From Odoribacteraceae bacterium (lineage in GTDB: Bacteria > Bacteroidota > Bacteroidia > Bacteroidales > Marinifilaceae): 32,791 nucleotides of DNA. The notes under the pieces are model-generated. The model saw only the letters and a list, made by a program, of their open reading frames with translations, was not told the DNA's origin and made no database searches. The position numbers and the translations under genes were made by a program. Positions 16,435-25,509 of the stretch are shown in pieces. Each line of letters opens with the position of its first letter. Positions within the stretch are counted from its first letter, which is position 1. Location: the NCBI GenBank assembly GCA_031276355.1, contig JAISNC010000067.1:1-32791 (forward strand). Reading direction: 5' to 3'.

Positions 16435-17616
16435 ATGAAATACACGACAGAAGAGGTGACGAGCGAGAGGCAGGCCGACGATTTCCTGCGGGTGCCGGTC
16501 GGGCTGTACCGGGGCGACCGGGCCTGGGTGCGCCCCCTGGACGACGATATCCGCAAGGTGTTCGACCCCCGGCGCAACCCCTATTTCACGCACGGGGAGT
16601 GTACCCGCTGGCTGTTGCGCGACGAGCGGGGGAGGCTGGCGGGCCGCGTGGCCGCATTCATCGACGAGAACGTGTGTCGCGCGGGCGATTACGCGGTGGG
16701 GGGGATGGGCTTTTTCGAGTGCGTGCCCGACCGGGTCGCCGCCTTCGCGCTCTTCGACCGGTGCCGGGAGTGGCTGCAGGCGCGGGGCATGGAGGCGATG
16801 GAGGGGCCGGAGAACTTCGGGGAGCGGAACGACTGGTGGGGGTTGCTCGTGGAGGGGTTCGAGCCGGCCAATTACGGGATGCCCTATAACCCTCCCTATT
16901 ACCGGGAGTTGTTCGAGGCTTACGGCTTCCGGGACTATTTCCAGCAGTACACCTACCTCACGCGCCTCGTCGTGGAGAACCTCTCCCCGGTCGTGGCGTG
17001 GAAGTCGGAACGCCTGTTAAAGAACAAGGCTTACCGGTTGTGCGCGTTGAGCGACATCTCGTTGCGGCGCGCGAAGGAGGCGTTCCTCGAGGTCTACAAC
17101 GAGGCGTGGCAACCCGGCCTGCACGGCGTGGGGAACATGGAGATGGCGCAGGTAGAGACCCTGTTCAAGAACTTGCGGCCGGTGATTGACCCGGAGTTGA
17201 TCTATTTCGCTTTTTACGAGGAGCGCCCGGTCGGGTTCTTTATCATGATCCCGGAGTTAAACTATATCGTCAGGCACCTGAACGGGAAGACCGGCGGCCT
17301 GAACGCGTTGAAGTTCTTGTATTACCGCCACGTCCGCCGCGGGGACGTGGCCCTGGGCTTGATCTTCGGGGTGACACCGGGGTTCCAGGGACGGGGGGTG
17401 GAGGCCGCGATCATCAAGTTCTTCTGTGAGCGGATCGTCGAGCGAAAGAGCCACTACAAGTGGTTGCAGATGAGCTGGGTGGGGGACTTCAACAAGGCAC
17501 AGATGCACCTGATGGAGTACGTCGGGGGAAAAAGGTGTAAAACGCATATCACGTATCGCAAGTTGTTCCGGGACGACATCGTCTTCCGGCGCCTCGCGGA
17601 GAGAGTCGAGGCATGA
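16435..17616 (+). CDS. GNAT-like acyltransferase family protein
   Basis: A 393-residue cytoplasmic protein of the acyl-CoA N-acyltransferase superfamily. The C-terminal half contains a GNAT motif A-like strand and pyrophosphate loop (GLIFGVTPGFQGRGVEAAII, about residues 308-327). The N-terminal half (VPVGLYRGDRAWVRPL, then GFFECVPDRVAAFALFD and GPENFGERNDWWGLLVEGF) resembles a second, degenerate GNAT-like unit, as seen in a family of about 380-residue uncharacterised bacterial proteins. The substrate is unknown. The 3-base gap after gpsA suggests co-expression and leaves open a link to lipid synthesis, but that is inference only. Confidence 0.75.
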   Translation: MKYTTEEVTSERQADDFLRVPVGLYRGDRAWVRPLDDDIRKVFDPRRNPYFTHGECTRWLLRDERGRLAGRVAAFIDENVCRAGDYAVGGMGFFECVPDRVAAFALFDRCREWLQARGMEAMEGPENFGERNDWWGLLVEGFEPANYGMPYNPPYYRELFEAYGFRDYFQQYTYLTRLVVENLSPVVAWKSERLLKNKAYRLCALSDISLRRAKEAFLEVYNEAWQPGLHGVGNMEMAQVETLFKNLRPVIDPELIYFAFYEERPVGFFIMIPELNYIVRHLNGKTGGLNALKFLYYRHVRRGDVALGLIFGVTPGFQGRGVEAAIIKFFCERIVERKSHYKWLQMSWVGDFNKAQMHLMEYVGGKRCKTHITYRKLFRDDIVFRRLAERVEA

Positions 17617-17743
17617 TGTGTTCGCGGGCGCGGCGCGTTTCAAGTGGCCGCGTTCCCGCCTGGTTCCACCAACGAAACAACCCCGGCAGCAATAGACACG
17701 ACCAGCAACCTCGTTTTCACCTCATTCAACAAACGAAATAACC

Positions 17744-17816
17744 CTGGCGAAGCCCATCGGAGCGAAGTTCGCTACAGCCAATCGTCCTCTCTTAACTTGA
17801 TGACATTGAGCTAAAG
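17744..17816 (+). repeat. Direct repeat A, left copy
   Basis: GGCGAAGCCCATCGGAGCGA starts a segment that recurs at 18308-18380 with about 85-90% identity through TTAACTTGATGACATTGAG. The first part can fold (GGAGCGAAGTTCGCTACAG contains GCGAAGTTCGC). Confidence 0.75.
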
Positions 17817-17921
17817 CATACGGTTAATCAAGTGTCGTCCCTGCGTGACTGTGGGAGATATGTTTCCCTGCGGCCGTAAGCTAAAGCATACGGTTAATAG
17901 AGTGTCGTCCCTGCGGGACTG
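17811..17921 (+). repeat. Two direct repeats at 70-bp pitch
   Basis: CTAAAGCATACGGTTAAT occurs at 17811-17828 and again at 17881-17898. Each is followed by AGTGTCGTCCCTGCG and GGACTG/TGACTG. An inverted, slightly diverged copy of this unit lies at 32157-32185. Confidence 0.8.
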
Positions 17922-17952
17922 GGAGGCACGCGTGTTCCCTCGCAGGAGGGTG

Positions 17953-18043
17953 AGGGTGTGTCAAAAGTCGGTTTTCGTCCTTGCGATCCGCATAGCGGGA
18001 AGCAATCCAGAAACCCGTAAACCCCTGGATTGCTTCACCCTCC
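17953..18043 (+). repeat. Dispersed hairpin repeat, copy R2
   Basis: GGGTGTGTCAAAAGTCGG, then TTGCGATCCGC, then perfect 12-bp arms GAAGCAATCCAG (17999-18010) and CTGGATTGCTTC (18025-18036). The layout is the same as copies R1 and R3. Confidence 0.85.
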
Positions 18044-18047
18044 GGGT

Positions 18048-18199
18048 GGGGTGGCATAAATCAAGTATCATTTTCATTGATTTATGTTTTTCATTTCTAT
18101 TATTAATTTCATATCCCCTGATTATCATAAATATAAAATTAGATTAAAACAATATGTGGCTGGTGTTTTTTTTAAGACAATGCCGATTTATGCCACCCC
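18048..18199. mobile_element. Putative 152-bp MITE-like element
   Basis: Perfect 15-bp inverted ends, GGGGTGGCATAAATC (18048-18062) and GATTTATGCCACCCC (18185-18199), flank an interior that is strongly AT-rich compared with the surrounding GC-rich DNA. No transposase is encoded and no clear target-site duplication was seen. A non-autonomous mobile element is the likeliest reading; a large stem-loop is the alternative. Confidence 0.5.
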
Positions 18200-18307
18200 C
18201 CGCGGGGGATTCATAAAAAGCGCCGAAATGAAAGCCCCACGGGCTATTGGCGATACGGGGGGGGATCCTGTTTTCTATTGATATTATTCCCCGATGGGGA
18301 AGCGAAA

Positions 18308-18380
18308 CCCGGCGAAGCCAATCGGAGCGAAGGTCGCTACAGCCAAGCGTTCTCTCTTAACTGGATGACATTGGGTCGTA
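18308..18380 (+). repeat. Direct repeat A, right copy
   Basis: Second copy of the unit at 17744-17816 (GGCGAAGCCAATCGGAGCGA through CTGGATGACATTGGG). The copies bracket R2 and the AT-rich 152-bp element. Confidence 0.75.
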
Positions 18381-18452
18381 AATTTCGGTCATGTATTTCT
18401 GATTTTTAGGGTTTTATTTACCGTTTCGAGATGAATGTTTCGACCAACTTAT

Positions 18453-19406
18453 TCAAAACACCTGCCGGACGATCTCGCGAATGTTGTTGGGGCTACCCAT
18501 GGTGTAGTAGTGCACGGCGGGGACGCCTCGCGCGACGAGTTCTTTCCCCTGCTCCACGGCCCATTCGATGCCCACTTGGTTTACCGCGGCGTTATTCGCG
18601 CATCGACGGATGGCGCGGACGAGCGGCTCCGGGATGTCGATGTTGAAGACGCGGGGGAGCATCTCGAGGTGGCGGGCGGTGGAGATCGGTTTGATGCCGG
18701 GGATGATCGGTACGGTGATCCCGGCCGCGCGGCACGCGTCGACGAAACGAAAGAAGGCGGCGTTGTCGAAGAACATCTGGGTGACGATGTAAGCGGCACC
18801 GGCATCGACCTTGCGTTTTAGGTTTTCGATGTCGGTGGAGCGGTTGGGGGCCTCGTAATGTTTCTCGGGATAGCCGGCGACTCCGATGCAGAAGTTCGTG
18901 GCGACGGCATCGGTGATGGAGTCGTCGAGGTATTGCCCGCGGTTCATGCGCGCGATTTGTCCTACCAGCTCGTTGCAGTAACGGTGGCCACCCTCCTCCG
19001 GGACGAAAAAGCGTTGACCGGGGAGCGGGTCGCCGCGCAGGGCCATCACGTTCTCGATGTCGAGGAAATGCAAGTCGATCAACACGTTCTCGATCGCGTG
19101 GCGAGAGGCACCCCCGCAAATGACGTGAGGCACGACCTCGACGCGAAAGCGTTTCATGATCGCGGCGGCGAGGGCCACGGAACCGGGACGTTTGGTGACG
19201 ACCACCCGCTCGATGCCCCCGTCGGGGCGCTGGCGGAACTCCTCCTCGTCGCGGTGGAAGGTGATGTTGATGAAGGGGGGCGCGAACTCCATCAGCGGTT
19301 CGATGGCATCGTGGATCTTGCGAATGTCGCCGCCGCACAACGGGGGTACCAGTTCAAAGGAGAAGAGGGGGCCGGAGGCCTTCTCGAGGATGTCGATTAC
19401 TTTCAT
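18453..19406 (-). CDS. metF: 5,10-Methylenetetrahydrofolate reductase
   Basis: A flavoprotein reducing 5,10-methylene-THF to 5-methyl-THF, the methyl donor for MetH. It has 317 residues, near the family norm. The N-terminus has the FSFELVPP active-site stretch (about residues 15-22, with the catalytic Glu). NVMALRGDPLPGQ (about 118-130) is the FAD/NADH-contact loop. GVAGYPEKHYEAPN (about 175-188) carries the YPE-H motif typical of MetF, then VTQMFFDNAAFFRF (about 213-226) and IIPGIKPIS (about 242-250). The ATG at 19406 follows the metH stop by 12 bases. It is the last gene of the SAM-riboswitch operon and provides the substrate for its neighbour. Confidence 0.96.
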   Translation of the reverse strand: MKVIDILEKASGPLFSFELVPPLCGGDIRKIHDAIEPLMEFAPPFINITFHRDEEEFRQRPDGGIERVVVTKRPGSVALAAAIMKRFRVEVVPHVICGGASRHAIENVLIDLHFLDIENVMALRGDPLPGQRFFVPEEGGHRYCNELVGQIARMNRGQYLDDSITDAVATNFCIGVAGYPEKHYEAPNRSTDIENLKRKVDAGAAYIVTQMFFDNAAFFRFVDACRAAGITVPIIPGIKPISTARHLEMLPRVFNIDIPEPLVRAIRRCANNAAVNQVGIEWAVEQGKELVARGVPAVHYYTMGSPNNIREIVRQVF

Positions 19407-19418
19407 AGTGTTATCATT

Positions 19419-22400
19419 TTACATTTTTACCTCCATGCCTTCCCGTCGCCGGGTATAGTCGCGCAGTTGGTCGTCGCCGATCTTCCCGATGCTGAAATAG
19501 CGGGCTTCCGGGTGGGCGATCAACATGCCGCAGATGCTGGTGGTGGGGAACATCGAGTAGTTCGCGGTAAGGGTCATGCCGGTCTCGCGCGTGGCATCGA
19601 GTAGATCGAAGACGTCACGCTTGATCGAGTGGTCCGGGCAGGTGGGGTAGCCGAAGGCCGGGCGGATCACGTGGTACCCCTCTTCCATTTGTGCCTGCAT
19701 CCACTCGGCAAAGGCTTCCGTGAGGCGGGCGCAGAGGCTCTCGCGGAGCAGGTGGTCGAAGTCGCGGCAGTCGCACCGCGGGTGCTTGTCGGAGACCGTC
19801 AGGCAGAAGAGTCCAACGGTGCTCGCGGCCTCCCCGCGCGGGGCGACGAAGTCGGCCAAGGAGAGGTAGCGACTGCCCTCTTCCTGTTGCCGGAGCATCG
19901 GGAGGCGGTGCTTGCCGTCGAGCACGATGTCGTCCCCCTCGGCGTGGGCATCAAAGAAGCGGACGGCGATGGCCGCGTCAAACTCCTGGCCGGCGATGAT
20001 CTCCCCGAGTCGCTGCACGGCGGCCTCGTGGGTGCGCCGGGCCTCCTCGTTGGAGTAGATGATCTCCGGGTACTTGCCCTTGAAGCCCCAGAAGTGAAAG
20101 AAAGGAGTCCAGTCGATGAGGGAGGCGAAATGGCCAACGTCGACCCGCTTCCCCAGCAGGTTGTGTTCGCCGAAGCCCGGCGTAAGGAAGGAGGCGCGGT
20201 CGAAACGCGGGGCCCGGCGGCGCGCCTCTTCGATGGAGAGGAGCCGCGTGTTCTTGGCCCGGTGCGTCTCCCGGATCTGCTCCTGCCGGGCTTTGATTTC
20301 CCGGATGTAGGCCTCCCGGTCGTTCAGCAGGCGTTTCACGACTCCCACCGTGCGCGAGGCGTCTCCTCCCTCGACGACGCAGTAGTCGTAGAGCGGGGCC
20401 AGCTTGACGGCCGTGTGGACGGAGGAGGTGGTGGCCCCCCCCACGATCAGCGGGATGGACATCCCCTCCTCCTGCATCAAGCGACAGAGGTGTTCCATCT
20501 CGCCGAGCGAGGGGGTGATCAGCCCGCTGACCCCGACGAGGTCCGCGCCCTCGCGCTTGGCGGCCGCCACGATCTCCTGCTGGTCGATCATCACGCCGAG
20601 GTCTATCACCTCGATATTGTTACAGGTCAGCACGATGTTGACGATGTTTTTCCCGATGTCGTGCACGTCGCCCTTGACCGTGGCGATGACCATCCGGGGA
20701 CGGCGGGAGACGGCGGCGACATTTCCCTCCCGGTTGTAGCGTTCGATCTCGGGCTGCAGGAGGGCCACGGCCTCTTTCATGACCCGGGCGGCTTTCACGA
20801 CTTGCGGGAGGAACATTTTCCCCTCGCCGAAGAGTTGTCCCACGTGATCCATGCCTTTCATCAGCGGCGATTCGATGATCTCCACGGGCGAGGGGTAGCG
20901 GGCCAGGGCCTCGGCGATGTCCACCGGCAAGTATTCCGTGATCCCCTTGACGAGGGAGTAGGCTAAGCGTTCATCGAGCGGCAAATCTCGCCACTCCTCG
21001 ATTTTCACGCTCTTCGTCTCCCCTGCCCGCTCCTTGTATTGTTCGGCGATCCGGAGCAGCCGGTCGGTGGCATCGGGGTGACGGTTAAGCACCACCTCCT
21101 CGACCGCCCGCAGTAGTTCCGGTTCGATGTCGTCGTACACCTGCAGCAGGGAGGGGTTGACGATGCCCATGTCGAGGCCGGCCTGGATGGCGTGGTAGAG
21201 AAAGACGGAGTGCATCGCCTCCCGCACCGGGTTGTTGCCGCGGAAGGAGAAAGAGAGGTTGGAGATGCCGCCGGAGGTGTAACAGCCGGGCAATTCCCGC
21301 TTGACCCAACGTACCGCCTCGATGAAGTCAACGGCGTACGCGTTGTGCTCCTCGATGCCCGTGGCGATGGCGAGGACGTTAACGTCAAAGATGATCTCTT
21401 CCGGCGGGAAGCCCACGCGGGTGGTGAGCAGGTCGTAGGCGCGGCGGCAGATGGTCGTCTTGCGCTCGAGGGAGGCGGCTTGCCCCTCCTCGTCGAAGGC
21501 CATCACGACCACGGCGGCACCCAGGCGACGGATCTCGGTGGCCTTGGCGATGAACTCCTCCTCGCCTTCCTTGAGGGAGATGGAGTTGACGATGCACTTG
21601 CCCGGGGCGTTTTTCAGGCCGGCGAGCAGCGTTGGCCAGCGCGAGGAGTCGATCATCAAGGCGGCCCGGGCGATCTCCGGCTCGTTGCTGATGACGCGGA
21701 TGAATTGTTCCATCTCCACCGTGCTGTCGAGCATGGCATCGTCCATGTTGATGTCGATGATCGAGGCCCCGTCTTCGATCTGCTTGCGGGCGATCAGGGC
21801 GGCCTCGTCGTATCTCTTTTCCCGTATCACGCGGGCGAACTTGGCCGAGCCGGCGACGTTGGTGCGTTCGCCGATGTTGATAAAGTTGCTTTCCCGGTTG
21901 ATCTTGACGATGTCTAACCCGCTCACGACCAGCGAGGGATCGGGAGAAGGGATCCCGCGCGGGGGGATCCCCTCCAGGGCGTCGCGAATGGCCCGGACGT
22001 GCGCGGCGGTGGTGCCGCAGCATCCCCCGGCGATGTTGACGAGGCCCTCCTCGGCCATCTTCTTGAGGCGACCGGCGGTGAACGCGGGAGTCTCGTCGTA
22101 TTCGCCCATCTCGTTGGGGAGTCCCGCGTTGGGATAGATGGAGAGGTAGCGCGGGATCTTCGGGGAGATCTCTTTCATAAAAGCGTGCAGTTCCGTGGCA
22201 CCGAACGAGCAGTTAAGCCCGAAACTCAAGAGGGGGTAGTGGGAGAGGCTGTTGTACATGGCCTCCAACGACTGTCCCGTGAGCACGCGCCCGCCGCGGT
22301 CGTTGAGGGTGACGGAGAGCATCACGGGTAGGGCGCTCTTCTTCTCTTGCTGGACGCGCGCGATGGCGTGCAGGGCGGCTTTCGCGTTTAGCCCGTCGTA

Positions 22401-22925
22401 GACGGTCTCCACCAGCAACAGGTCTGCCCCGCCGTCGATCAGGGCACCCACCTGCCCGGCGTACGCCTCCTCGAGCGTGTCGAAGTCGACCTCCCGGTAA
22501 CCGGGGCGGTTGACATCGGGGGCGAGGGTGAGCGACTTCGAGGTGGGGCCGATACTCCCGGCCACGCGCACCACCCGTCCCGGGCAGGCGCACGCCTGCT
22601 CCTTGGCCAGTCGCGCTCCCTCGAAGTTGAGCCGGTAGACCAGCTCCTCGCAGCGGTAATCGGCTTGCGAGACGACGTTCGAGTTAAACGTGTTCGTCTC
22701 GATGATGTCAGCGCCGGCCTCGATGTAAGCGTCATGCACTTGCCGTATCAGGTCGGGCCGCGTGAGGGACAATAGGTCGTTATTGCCCTTGAGGGGCACG
22801 GGATGCGTCGCGAGGAGCGTCCCCCTGAAATCTTCTTCCGTCAGCCGGAAACGTTGCAATGCCGTGCCGGTGGCCCCGTCCAAGATCAGGATACGCCTGT
22901 TCAGTTCTTCTACTAAAGTACTCAT
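19419..22925 (-). CDS. metH: Cobalamin-dependent methionine synthase
   Basis: Transfers methyl from 5-methyl-THF through cobalamin to homocysteine, giving methionine. The 1168-residue protein has all four modules. The homocysteine domain (1 to about 320) has zinc ligands C239, C302 and C303 (LNCS, GGCCGTT). The pterin-binding domain (about 335-600) begins with [13 protein letters not shown]. The cap plus B12 domain (about 640-890) has the base-off motif DVHDIG at 753-758, with His755 as lower Co ligand. The C-terminal AdoMet reactivation domain contains [12 protein letters not shown] (1088-1099). The start overlaps the UPF0280 stop by four bases (ATGA). No B12 riboswitch was seen; control appears to come from the SAM riboswitch at the operon head. 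External or endogenous B12 is required. Confidence 0.98.
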   Translation of the reverse strand: MSTLVEELNRRILILDGATGTALQRFRLTEEDFRGTLLATHPVPLKGNNDLLSLTRPDLIRQVHDAYIEAGADIIETNTFNSNVVSQADYRCEELVYRLNFEGARLAKEQACACPGRVVRVAGSIGPTSKSLTLAPDVNRPGYREVDFDTLEEAYAGQVGALIDGGADLLLVETVYDGLNAKAALHAIARVQQEKKSALPVMLSVTLNDRGGRVLTGQSLEAMYNSLSHYPLLSFGLNCSFGATELHAFMKEISPKIPRYLSIYPNAGLPNEMGEYDETPAFTAGRLKKMAEEGLVNIAGGCCGTTAAHVRAIRDALEGIPPRGIPSPDPSLVVSGLDIVKINRESNFINIGERTNVAGSAKFARVIREKRYDEAALIARKQIEDGASIIDINMDDAMLDSTVEMEQFIRVISNEPEIARAALMIDSSRWPTLLAGLKNAPGKCIVNSISLKEGEEEFIAKATEIRRLGAAVVVMAFDEEGQAASLERKTTICRRAYDLLTTRVGFPPEEIIFDVNVLAIATGIEEHNAYAVDFIEAVRWVKRELPGCYTSGGISNLSFSFRGNNPVREAMHSVFLYHAIQAGLDMGIVNPSLLQVYDDIEPELLRAVEEVVLNRHPDATDRLLRIAEQYKERAGETKSVKIEEWRDLPLDERLAYSLVKGITEYLPVDIAEALARYPSPVEIIESPLMKGMDHVGQLFGEGKMFLPQVVKAARVMKEAVALLQPEIERYNREGNVAAVSRRPRMVIATVKGDVHDIGKNIVNIVLTCNNIEVIDLGVMIDQQEIVAAAKREGADLVGVSGLITPSLGEMEHLCRLMQEEGMSIPLIVGGATTSSVHTAVKLAPLYDYCVVEGGDASRTVGVVKRLLNDREAYIREIKARQEQIRETHRAKNTRLLSIEEARRRAPRFDRASFLTPGFGEHNLLGKRVDVGHFASLIDWTPFFHFWGFKGKYPEIIYSNEEARRTHEAAVQRLGEIIAGQEFDAAIAVRFFDAHAEGDDIVLDGKHRLPMLRQQEEGSRYLSLADFVAPRGEAASTVGLFCLTVSDKHPRCDCRDFDHLLRESLCARLTEAFAEWMQAQMEEGYHVIRPAFGYPTCPDHSIKRDVFDLLDATRETGMTLTANYSMFPTTSICGMLIAHPEARYFSIGKIGDDQLRDYTRRREGMEVKM

Positions 22926-23683
22926 GATTCCAAATTATTCCAGATTTTTAACTCGAACGCGCCGCGGATGCCCATCTTCGCGCCTTTGATGCAGACGGCG
23001 GCGAGGATGTCGGGGATTTGCCCGATCTCCTCGAGGCAAGGGTCGATCTCCTCTTCGGAGCGTATCCGGTTGCCGAAGGCAGTGGCGTACGTGTCGGCAA
23101 GGGCGCAATCCCGGCAAACGATCGTGACGGCGTCGGCCTTGCCGAAACTCAACGAGGGGCCGACCGTCCCCGACGAGGTGCAGATGCCCAGCGGCGACAC
23201 GCCGGCGGGGATCGCCAGCCCTACCCGCCCGGAGAGGGGCGAGGGGCCCGCGAAGATGGAGATATCGATCGGGCGTTCGATCCAAGCGTATATATCCCCG
23301 CCGTTCTCGACGATGATCTCCCGGCATCCAAATTCCCGCTGTAACGCTTCCCCTACCTGCCGCGCGACGGCTCCCGCCACCGCGCTCATCGGTCCAAGGC
23401 CGGAACGGAGGGCGACGGCCGACATCTCCCGGAAGATGCCCGGGGCCTCCTCGCCGGCCGGGTAAGGGGTCAACGCCGTGGCATACCCCGGGTCGATGGC
23501 CACGTGGCGATCCATCTCTTGCCGCAAGGCCCGTACCAGGGCGGTAGCGCGGGAGAGTATCTCCACGCGCCACGAGGCATGATCAACCCCTATCCAAAGA
23601 TCCGTCTCCTTGTATTTCACGGTAAACGAGAACCAACGTGTCTCGTCTAAACGTTGCCGATAAACGCGTTCCTTGTATTCCAT
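22922..23683 (-). CDS. UPF0280/COG2122 ApbE-like protein, homocysteine synthesis
   Basis: A 253-residue protein of the UPF0280 family, related in fold to ApbE. The recognisable core is [20 protein letters not shown] (about residues 112-131), then [15 protein letters not shown] (about 140-154), [11 protein letters not shown] (about 170-180) and [25 protein letters not shown] (about 185-210), which includes Cys187. In Methanosarcina a COG2122 protein was implicated, with a COG1900 protein and a NIL ferredoxin, in homocysteine formation (published genetics, recalled). All three are adjacent here. Its 3' end overlaps metH by four bases and its start is 15 bases after the ferredoxin gene. Family is secure; the biochemical step is not settled. 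Confidence 0.88.
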   Translation of the reverse strand: MEYKERVYRQRLDETRWFSFTVKYKETDLWIGVDHASWRVEILSRATALVRALRQEMDRHVAIDPGYATALTPYPAGEEAPGIFREMSAVALRSGLGPMSAVAGAVARQVGEALQREFGCREIIVENGGDIYAWIERPIDISIFAGPSPLSGRVGLAIPAGVSPLGICTSSGTVGPSLSFGKADAVTIVCRDCALADTYATAFGNRIRSEEEIDPCLEEIGQIPDILAAVCIKGAKMGIRGAFELKIWNNLES

Positions 23684-23698
23684 CTTCGCCGCGTGGGG

Positions 23699-24112
23699 TT
23701 ACATGTCGGCGAACTCGATCTTGAAAAGCTTGAGCGGGCATGCCTTGAGGCATAGCTTGCAAGCGATGCACCGCTCGGGGTCGAGGCGCAACTTCCAGTC
23801 GGGCGCGCCGATCGTCAAGGCCCGCGAGAAGCAGGCCGAGACGCAGTTGCCGCAGTCGATGCAACGCTCCTGGTCGTAAGAGACCTTGCTGGAGACGGGA
23901 CTCACGAGCACGCCGTTGTCGTTCAAATAAGCGATCGCCTCGTTGATTTTCGCCTCGTCGGCCTCGAACTCGGCCAACAGCGAGCCGGTTTTCCCGGGCT
24001 GTATCTCGGCCTTGAGGATATTGATGCTCACGTCGTGCACGCGGATCAGGTCGTATACCAGCGGCCGGTCGGTCGCGTCCACGGGGAAAGATAGTACCAG
24101 TTTCTTGATCAT
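23699..24112 (-). CDS. NIL-domain 2x[4Fe-4S] ferredoxin
   Basis: A 137-residue cytoplasmic protein. Residues 1-75 form a NIL domain (ferredoxin-like fold, also found on methionine ABC transporter ATPases); a hydrophobic strand (KKLVLSFPVD) opens the domain. Residues 78-137 carry two [4Fe-4S] motifs, CIDCGNCVSAC and CIACKLCLKAC, each closed by a downstream Pro or Ser pattern; the first has CFS in place of CP. The same NIL-ferredoxin architecture is the partner of COG1900 in methanogens and is proposed to supply electrons or sulfur for homocysteine synthesis. It lies 19 bases after the DUF39 gene and 15 before UPF0280. Confidence 0.92.
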   Translation of the reverse strand: MIKKLVLSFPVDATDRPLVYDLIRVHDVSINILKAEIQPGKTGSLLAEFEADEAKINEAIAYLNDNGVLVSPVSSKVSYDQERCIDCGNCVSACFSRALTIGAPDWKLRLDPERCIACKLCLKACPLKLFKIEFADM

Positions 24113-24131
24113 GATTTTTTCATTTCGGGGG

Positions 24132-25274
24132 TTAACACTCTTTTTCTTCCAATCCTCTCAGCGAGGTGCCGGTGGGCATGGGGCGCACGGGTTCCGTCAG
24201 CAGGAACTCTCCCCGCTCGATCCACGACTTGAGGATCGCGGCGATCTCCCTCGCCTTGGCGAGGCTCGAGACGGGGGCCGTCCGCACGCGTTGCCCGTTG
24301 ACGATGATCTCGCCCGAGCGGAGGGCGGCGTGGTTCGTCATGCCCAGCACCTTATTCCCGTCGCCATAGTCGATGATCGTGCTCTCGATCTGCTCGTTGC
24401 GGATAGAGACGCGGTGGGCCATCTCCTCGTCGAGGAGGGGAATGGGGACACCGATACCGACGAAGAGGCTCGTGCCGTATTTCTCGTAGTAGACGCCGCG
24501 CAAGAAGTCGGTGCTCATCCGTTTCAGGTCGCCAATGACGGCTATCGTCCGGCCGGGAGCGGTAGGGACGCCGTGCGCGTTGGTGGGGCGAGTGGAGTGG
24601 AACTGCGTGCCGTTCCAGGCGACGTACCCCTCCGTGCCGCACAAGAAGATGCGCGTTCCCAGCCCGATCGCGCGACATTCCGGGTCATTGATCAGCGGCG
24701 ACAACTCCCCCGCCGTGCTGTACGCGGCGTTCCGCATCTTCGGGAGGAGCGTCCCCATGTAGGTGTACTTGACCTGGTCGGTGGTGTTCGTCGCCACGTT
24801 GTAATTCTGGTAGGCGTTCCGCGGGTTATACAGGTAGGCCTCGTTGAGCGTCTCCTTGCTCACCCGCGCGCGGATGTGCGTGCGGGGATAGCAGTCGGTG
24901 CCCTTGCCCCAGGCCTCCAGCTGGATCTCTTTCCCGGCCACCAGCTCCTCGATGATGTGCCCTCCCCCGTAAGCGGGCCGTTCCGGGTTACAATCCGTGG
25001 CGCCCACGTAGGTATCGACGGCGGCCAGCCCGCCGCTCACCCGCACCCCGTTCAACTCGATGCGCTCCATGCGGATCGGCGGGGTGGCGTGGCCGAAATT
25101 GAGAAACGCCCCCGACGAGCACATGGCGCCAAACGTGGCGGTAGTGACCACGTCCACCTTCCTGGCTATCTCTCCCGGCGACAACTCTTTCGCCATCGCC
25201 GATACCTCCTCCGCCGTAAGCACGACGGCCCGGCCACTCTTGATCTTGTCGTTAATCTCCGCGTATGTCTTCAT
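24132..25274 (-). CDS. DUF39/COG1900 homocysteine biosynthesis protein
   Basis: A 380-residue protein of the DUF39 family. In Methanosarcina acetivorans the homologue was tied to making homocysteine from aspartate semialdehyde and a sulfide source, bypassing O-acylhomoserine (recalled). Typical features are the opening TYAEINDKIKSGRAVVLTAEE, then CSSGAFLNFGHATPPIRM (about residues 52-69) and VGATDCNPERPAYGGGHIIEELVAGKEI (about 89-116), both with a conserved Cys. LGTRIFLCGTEGYVAWNGTQ (about 204-223) follows. CBS or ferredoxin extensions are absent; the ferredoxin is the next gene. The start at ATG 25274 is 129 bases after a SAM-I riboswitch, so expression should fall when SAM is abundant. Confidence 0.93.
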   Translation of the reverse strand: MKTYAEINDKIKSGRAVVLTAEEVSAMAKELSPGEIARKVDVVTTATFGAMCSSGAFLNFGHATPPIRMERIELNGVRVSGGLAAVDTYVGATDCNPERPAYGGGHIIEELVAGKEIQLEAWGKGTDCYPRTHIRARVSKETLNEAYLYNPRNAYQNYNVATNTTDQVKYTYMGTLLPKMRNAAYSTAGELSPLINDPECRAIGLGTRIFLCGTEGYVAWNGTQFHSTRPTNAHGVPTAPGRTIAVIGDLKRMSTDFLRGVYYEKYGTSLFVGIGVPIPLLDEEMAHRVSIRNEQIESTIIDYGDGNKVLGMTNHAALRSGEIIVNGQRVRTAPVSSLAKAREIAAILKSWIERGEFLLTEPVRPMPTGTSLRGLEEKEC

Positions 25275-25403
25275 GGTATAACACGATTATGATTTTCATT
25301 GATTTCCCTCGCCGGCAACGATCGCGCGCGCTTTCCCGCGCGTTGACAAACGCGACGCCCCCGGGTAAAAGTATCTCTTTTTGCTTCATGTAATTTCAGT
25401 TTA

Positions 25404-25509
25404 AATTATAATTCCTGCTTTGTCAGGCCGGGTTTTGGCACCTTCCCCGCGTCCGCGGGGGGTTGCCGGAGTTTCCGGGAGCCCGTTCTCTCCACTCCTC
25501 TTTATAATT
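25404..25509 (-). promoter_or_regulatory. SAM-I (S-box) riboswitch
   Basis: Read on the minus strand. P1 is AATTATAA (25509-25502) paired with TTATAATT (25411-25404). P2 has GGAG/CTCC and GGG/CCC pairs around an asymmetric GA-rich loop that fits the family's kink-turn. The signature CCGGCAACC is followed by the P3 stem CCCCGC/GCGGGG (25460-25445), then AAGGTGCCAAAACC (the GGTGCCAAA hallmark). P4 is CCTG/CAGG (25427-25414). Order, stems and conserved strings match the S-box aptamer. The downstream gene starts a methionine operon, which is the expected target. No oligo-T terminator follows, so the expression platform is unclear and may act on translation. Confidence 0.9.

Larger units (their letters stand above)
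17617..18452. other. Repeat-rich 836-bp spacer between converging genes
   Basis: No gene is supported. It contains short paired units at 17671-17690 and 17727-17748, a 72-bp direct repeat (17744-17816 and 18308-18380), a 70-bp-pitch direct repeat (17811-17851 and 17881-17921), hairpin repeat R2, and a 152-bp AT-rich segment with 15-bp inverted ends. Base composition falls sharply in AT-rich 18060-18180. The region looks like an accumulation site for small non-autonomous repeats between two operon ends. Confidence 0.8.

Noticed and set aside
18084-18281. 65-residue plus-strand protein across the AT-rich element
   Set aside because: It crosses one end of the inverted-repeat element and has low-complexity AT-derived composition; no homology recognised.
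19629-20966. 445-codon plus-strand frame opposite metH
   Set aside because: It is antisense to the well-conserved activation and B12 domains of metH; composition (Val, Asp, His, Gly-rich) is a shadow.
19419-22925. B12 riboswitch controlling metH
   Set aside because: There is no intergenic leader: metH overlaps the upstream gene by four bases, and the only aptamer seen upstream is SAM-I.
22922-23683. ApbE FAD:protein FMN transferase
   Set aside because: The sequence fits UPF0280/COG2122, only distantly ApbE-like, and the neighbours are the homocysteine genes rather than flavoprotein complexes.
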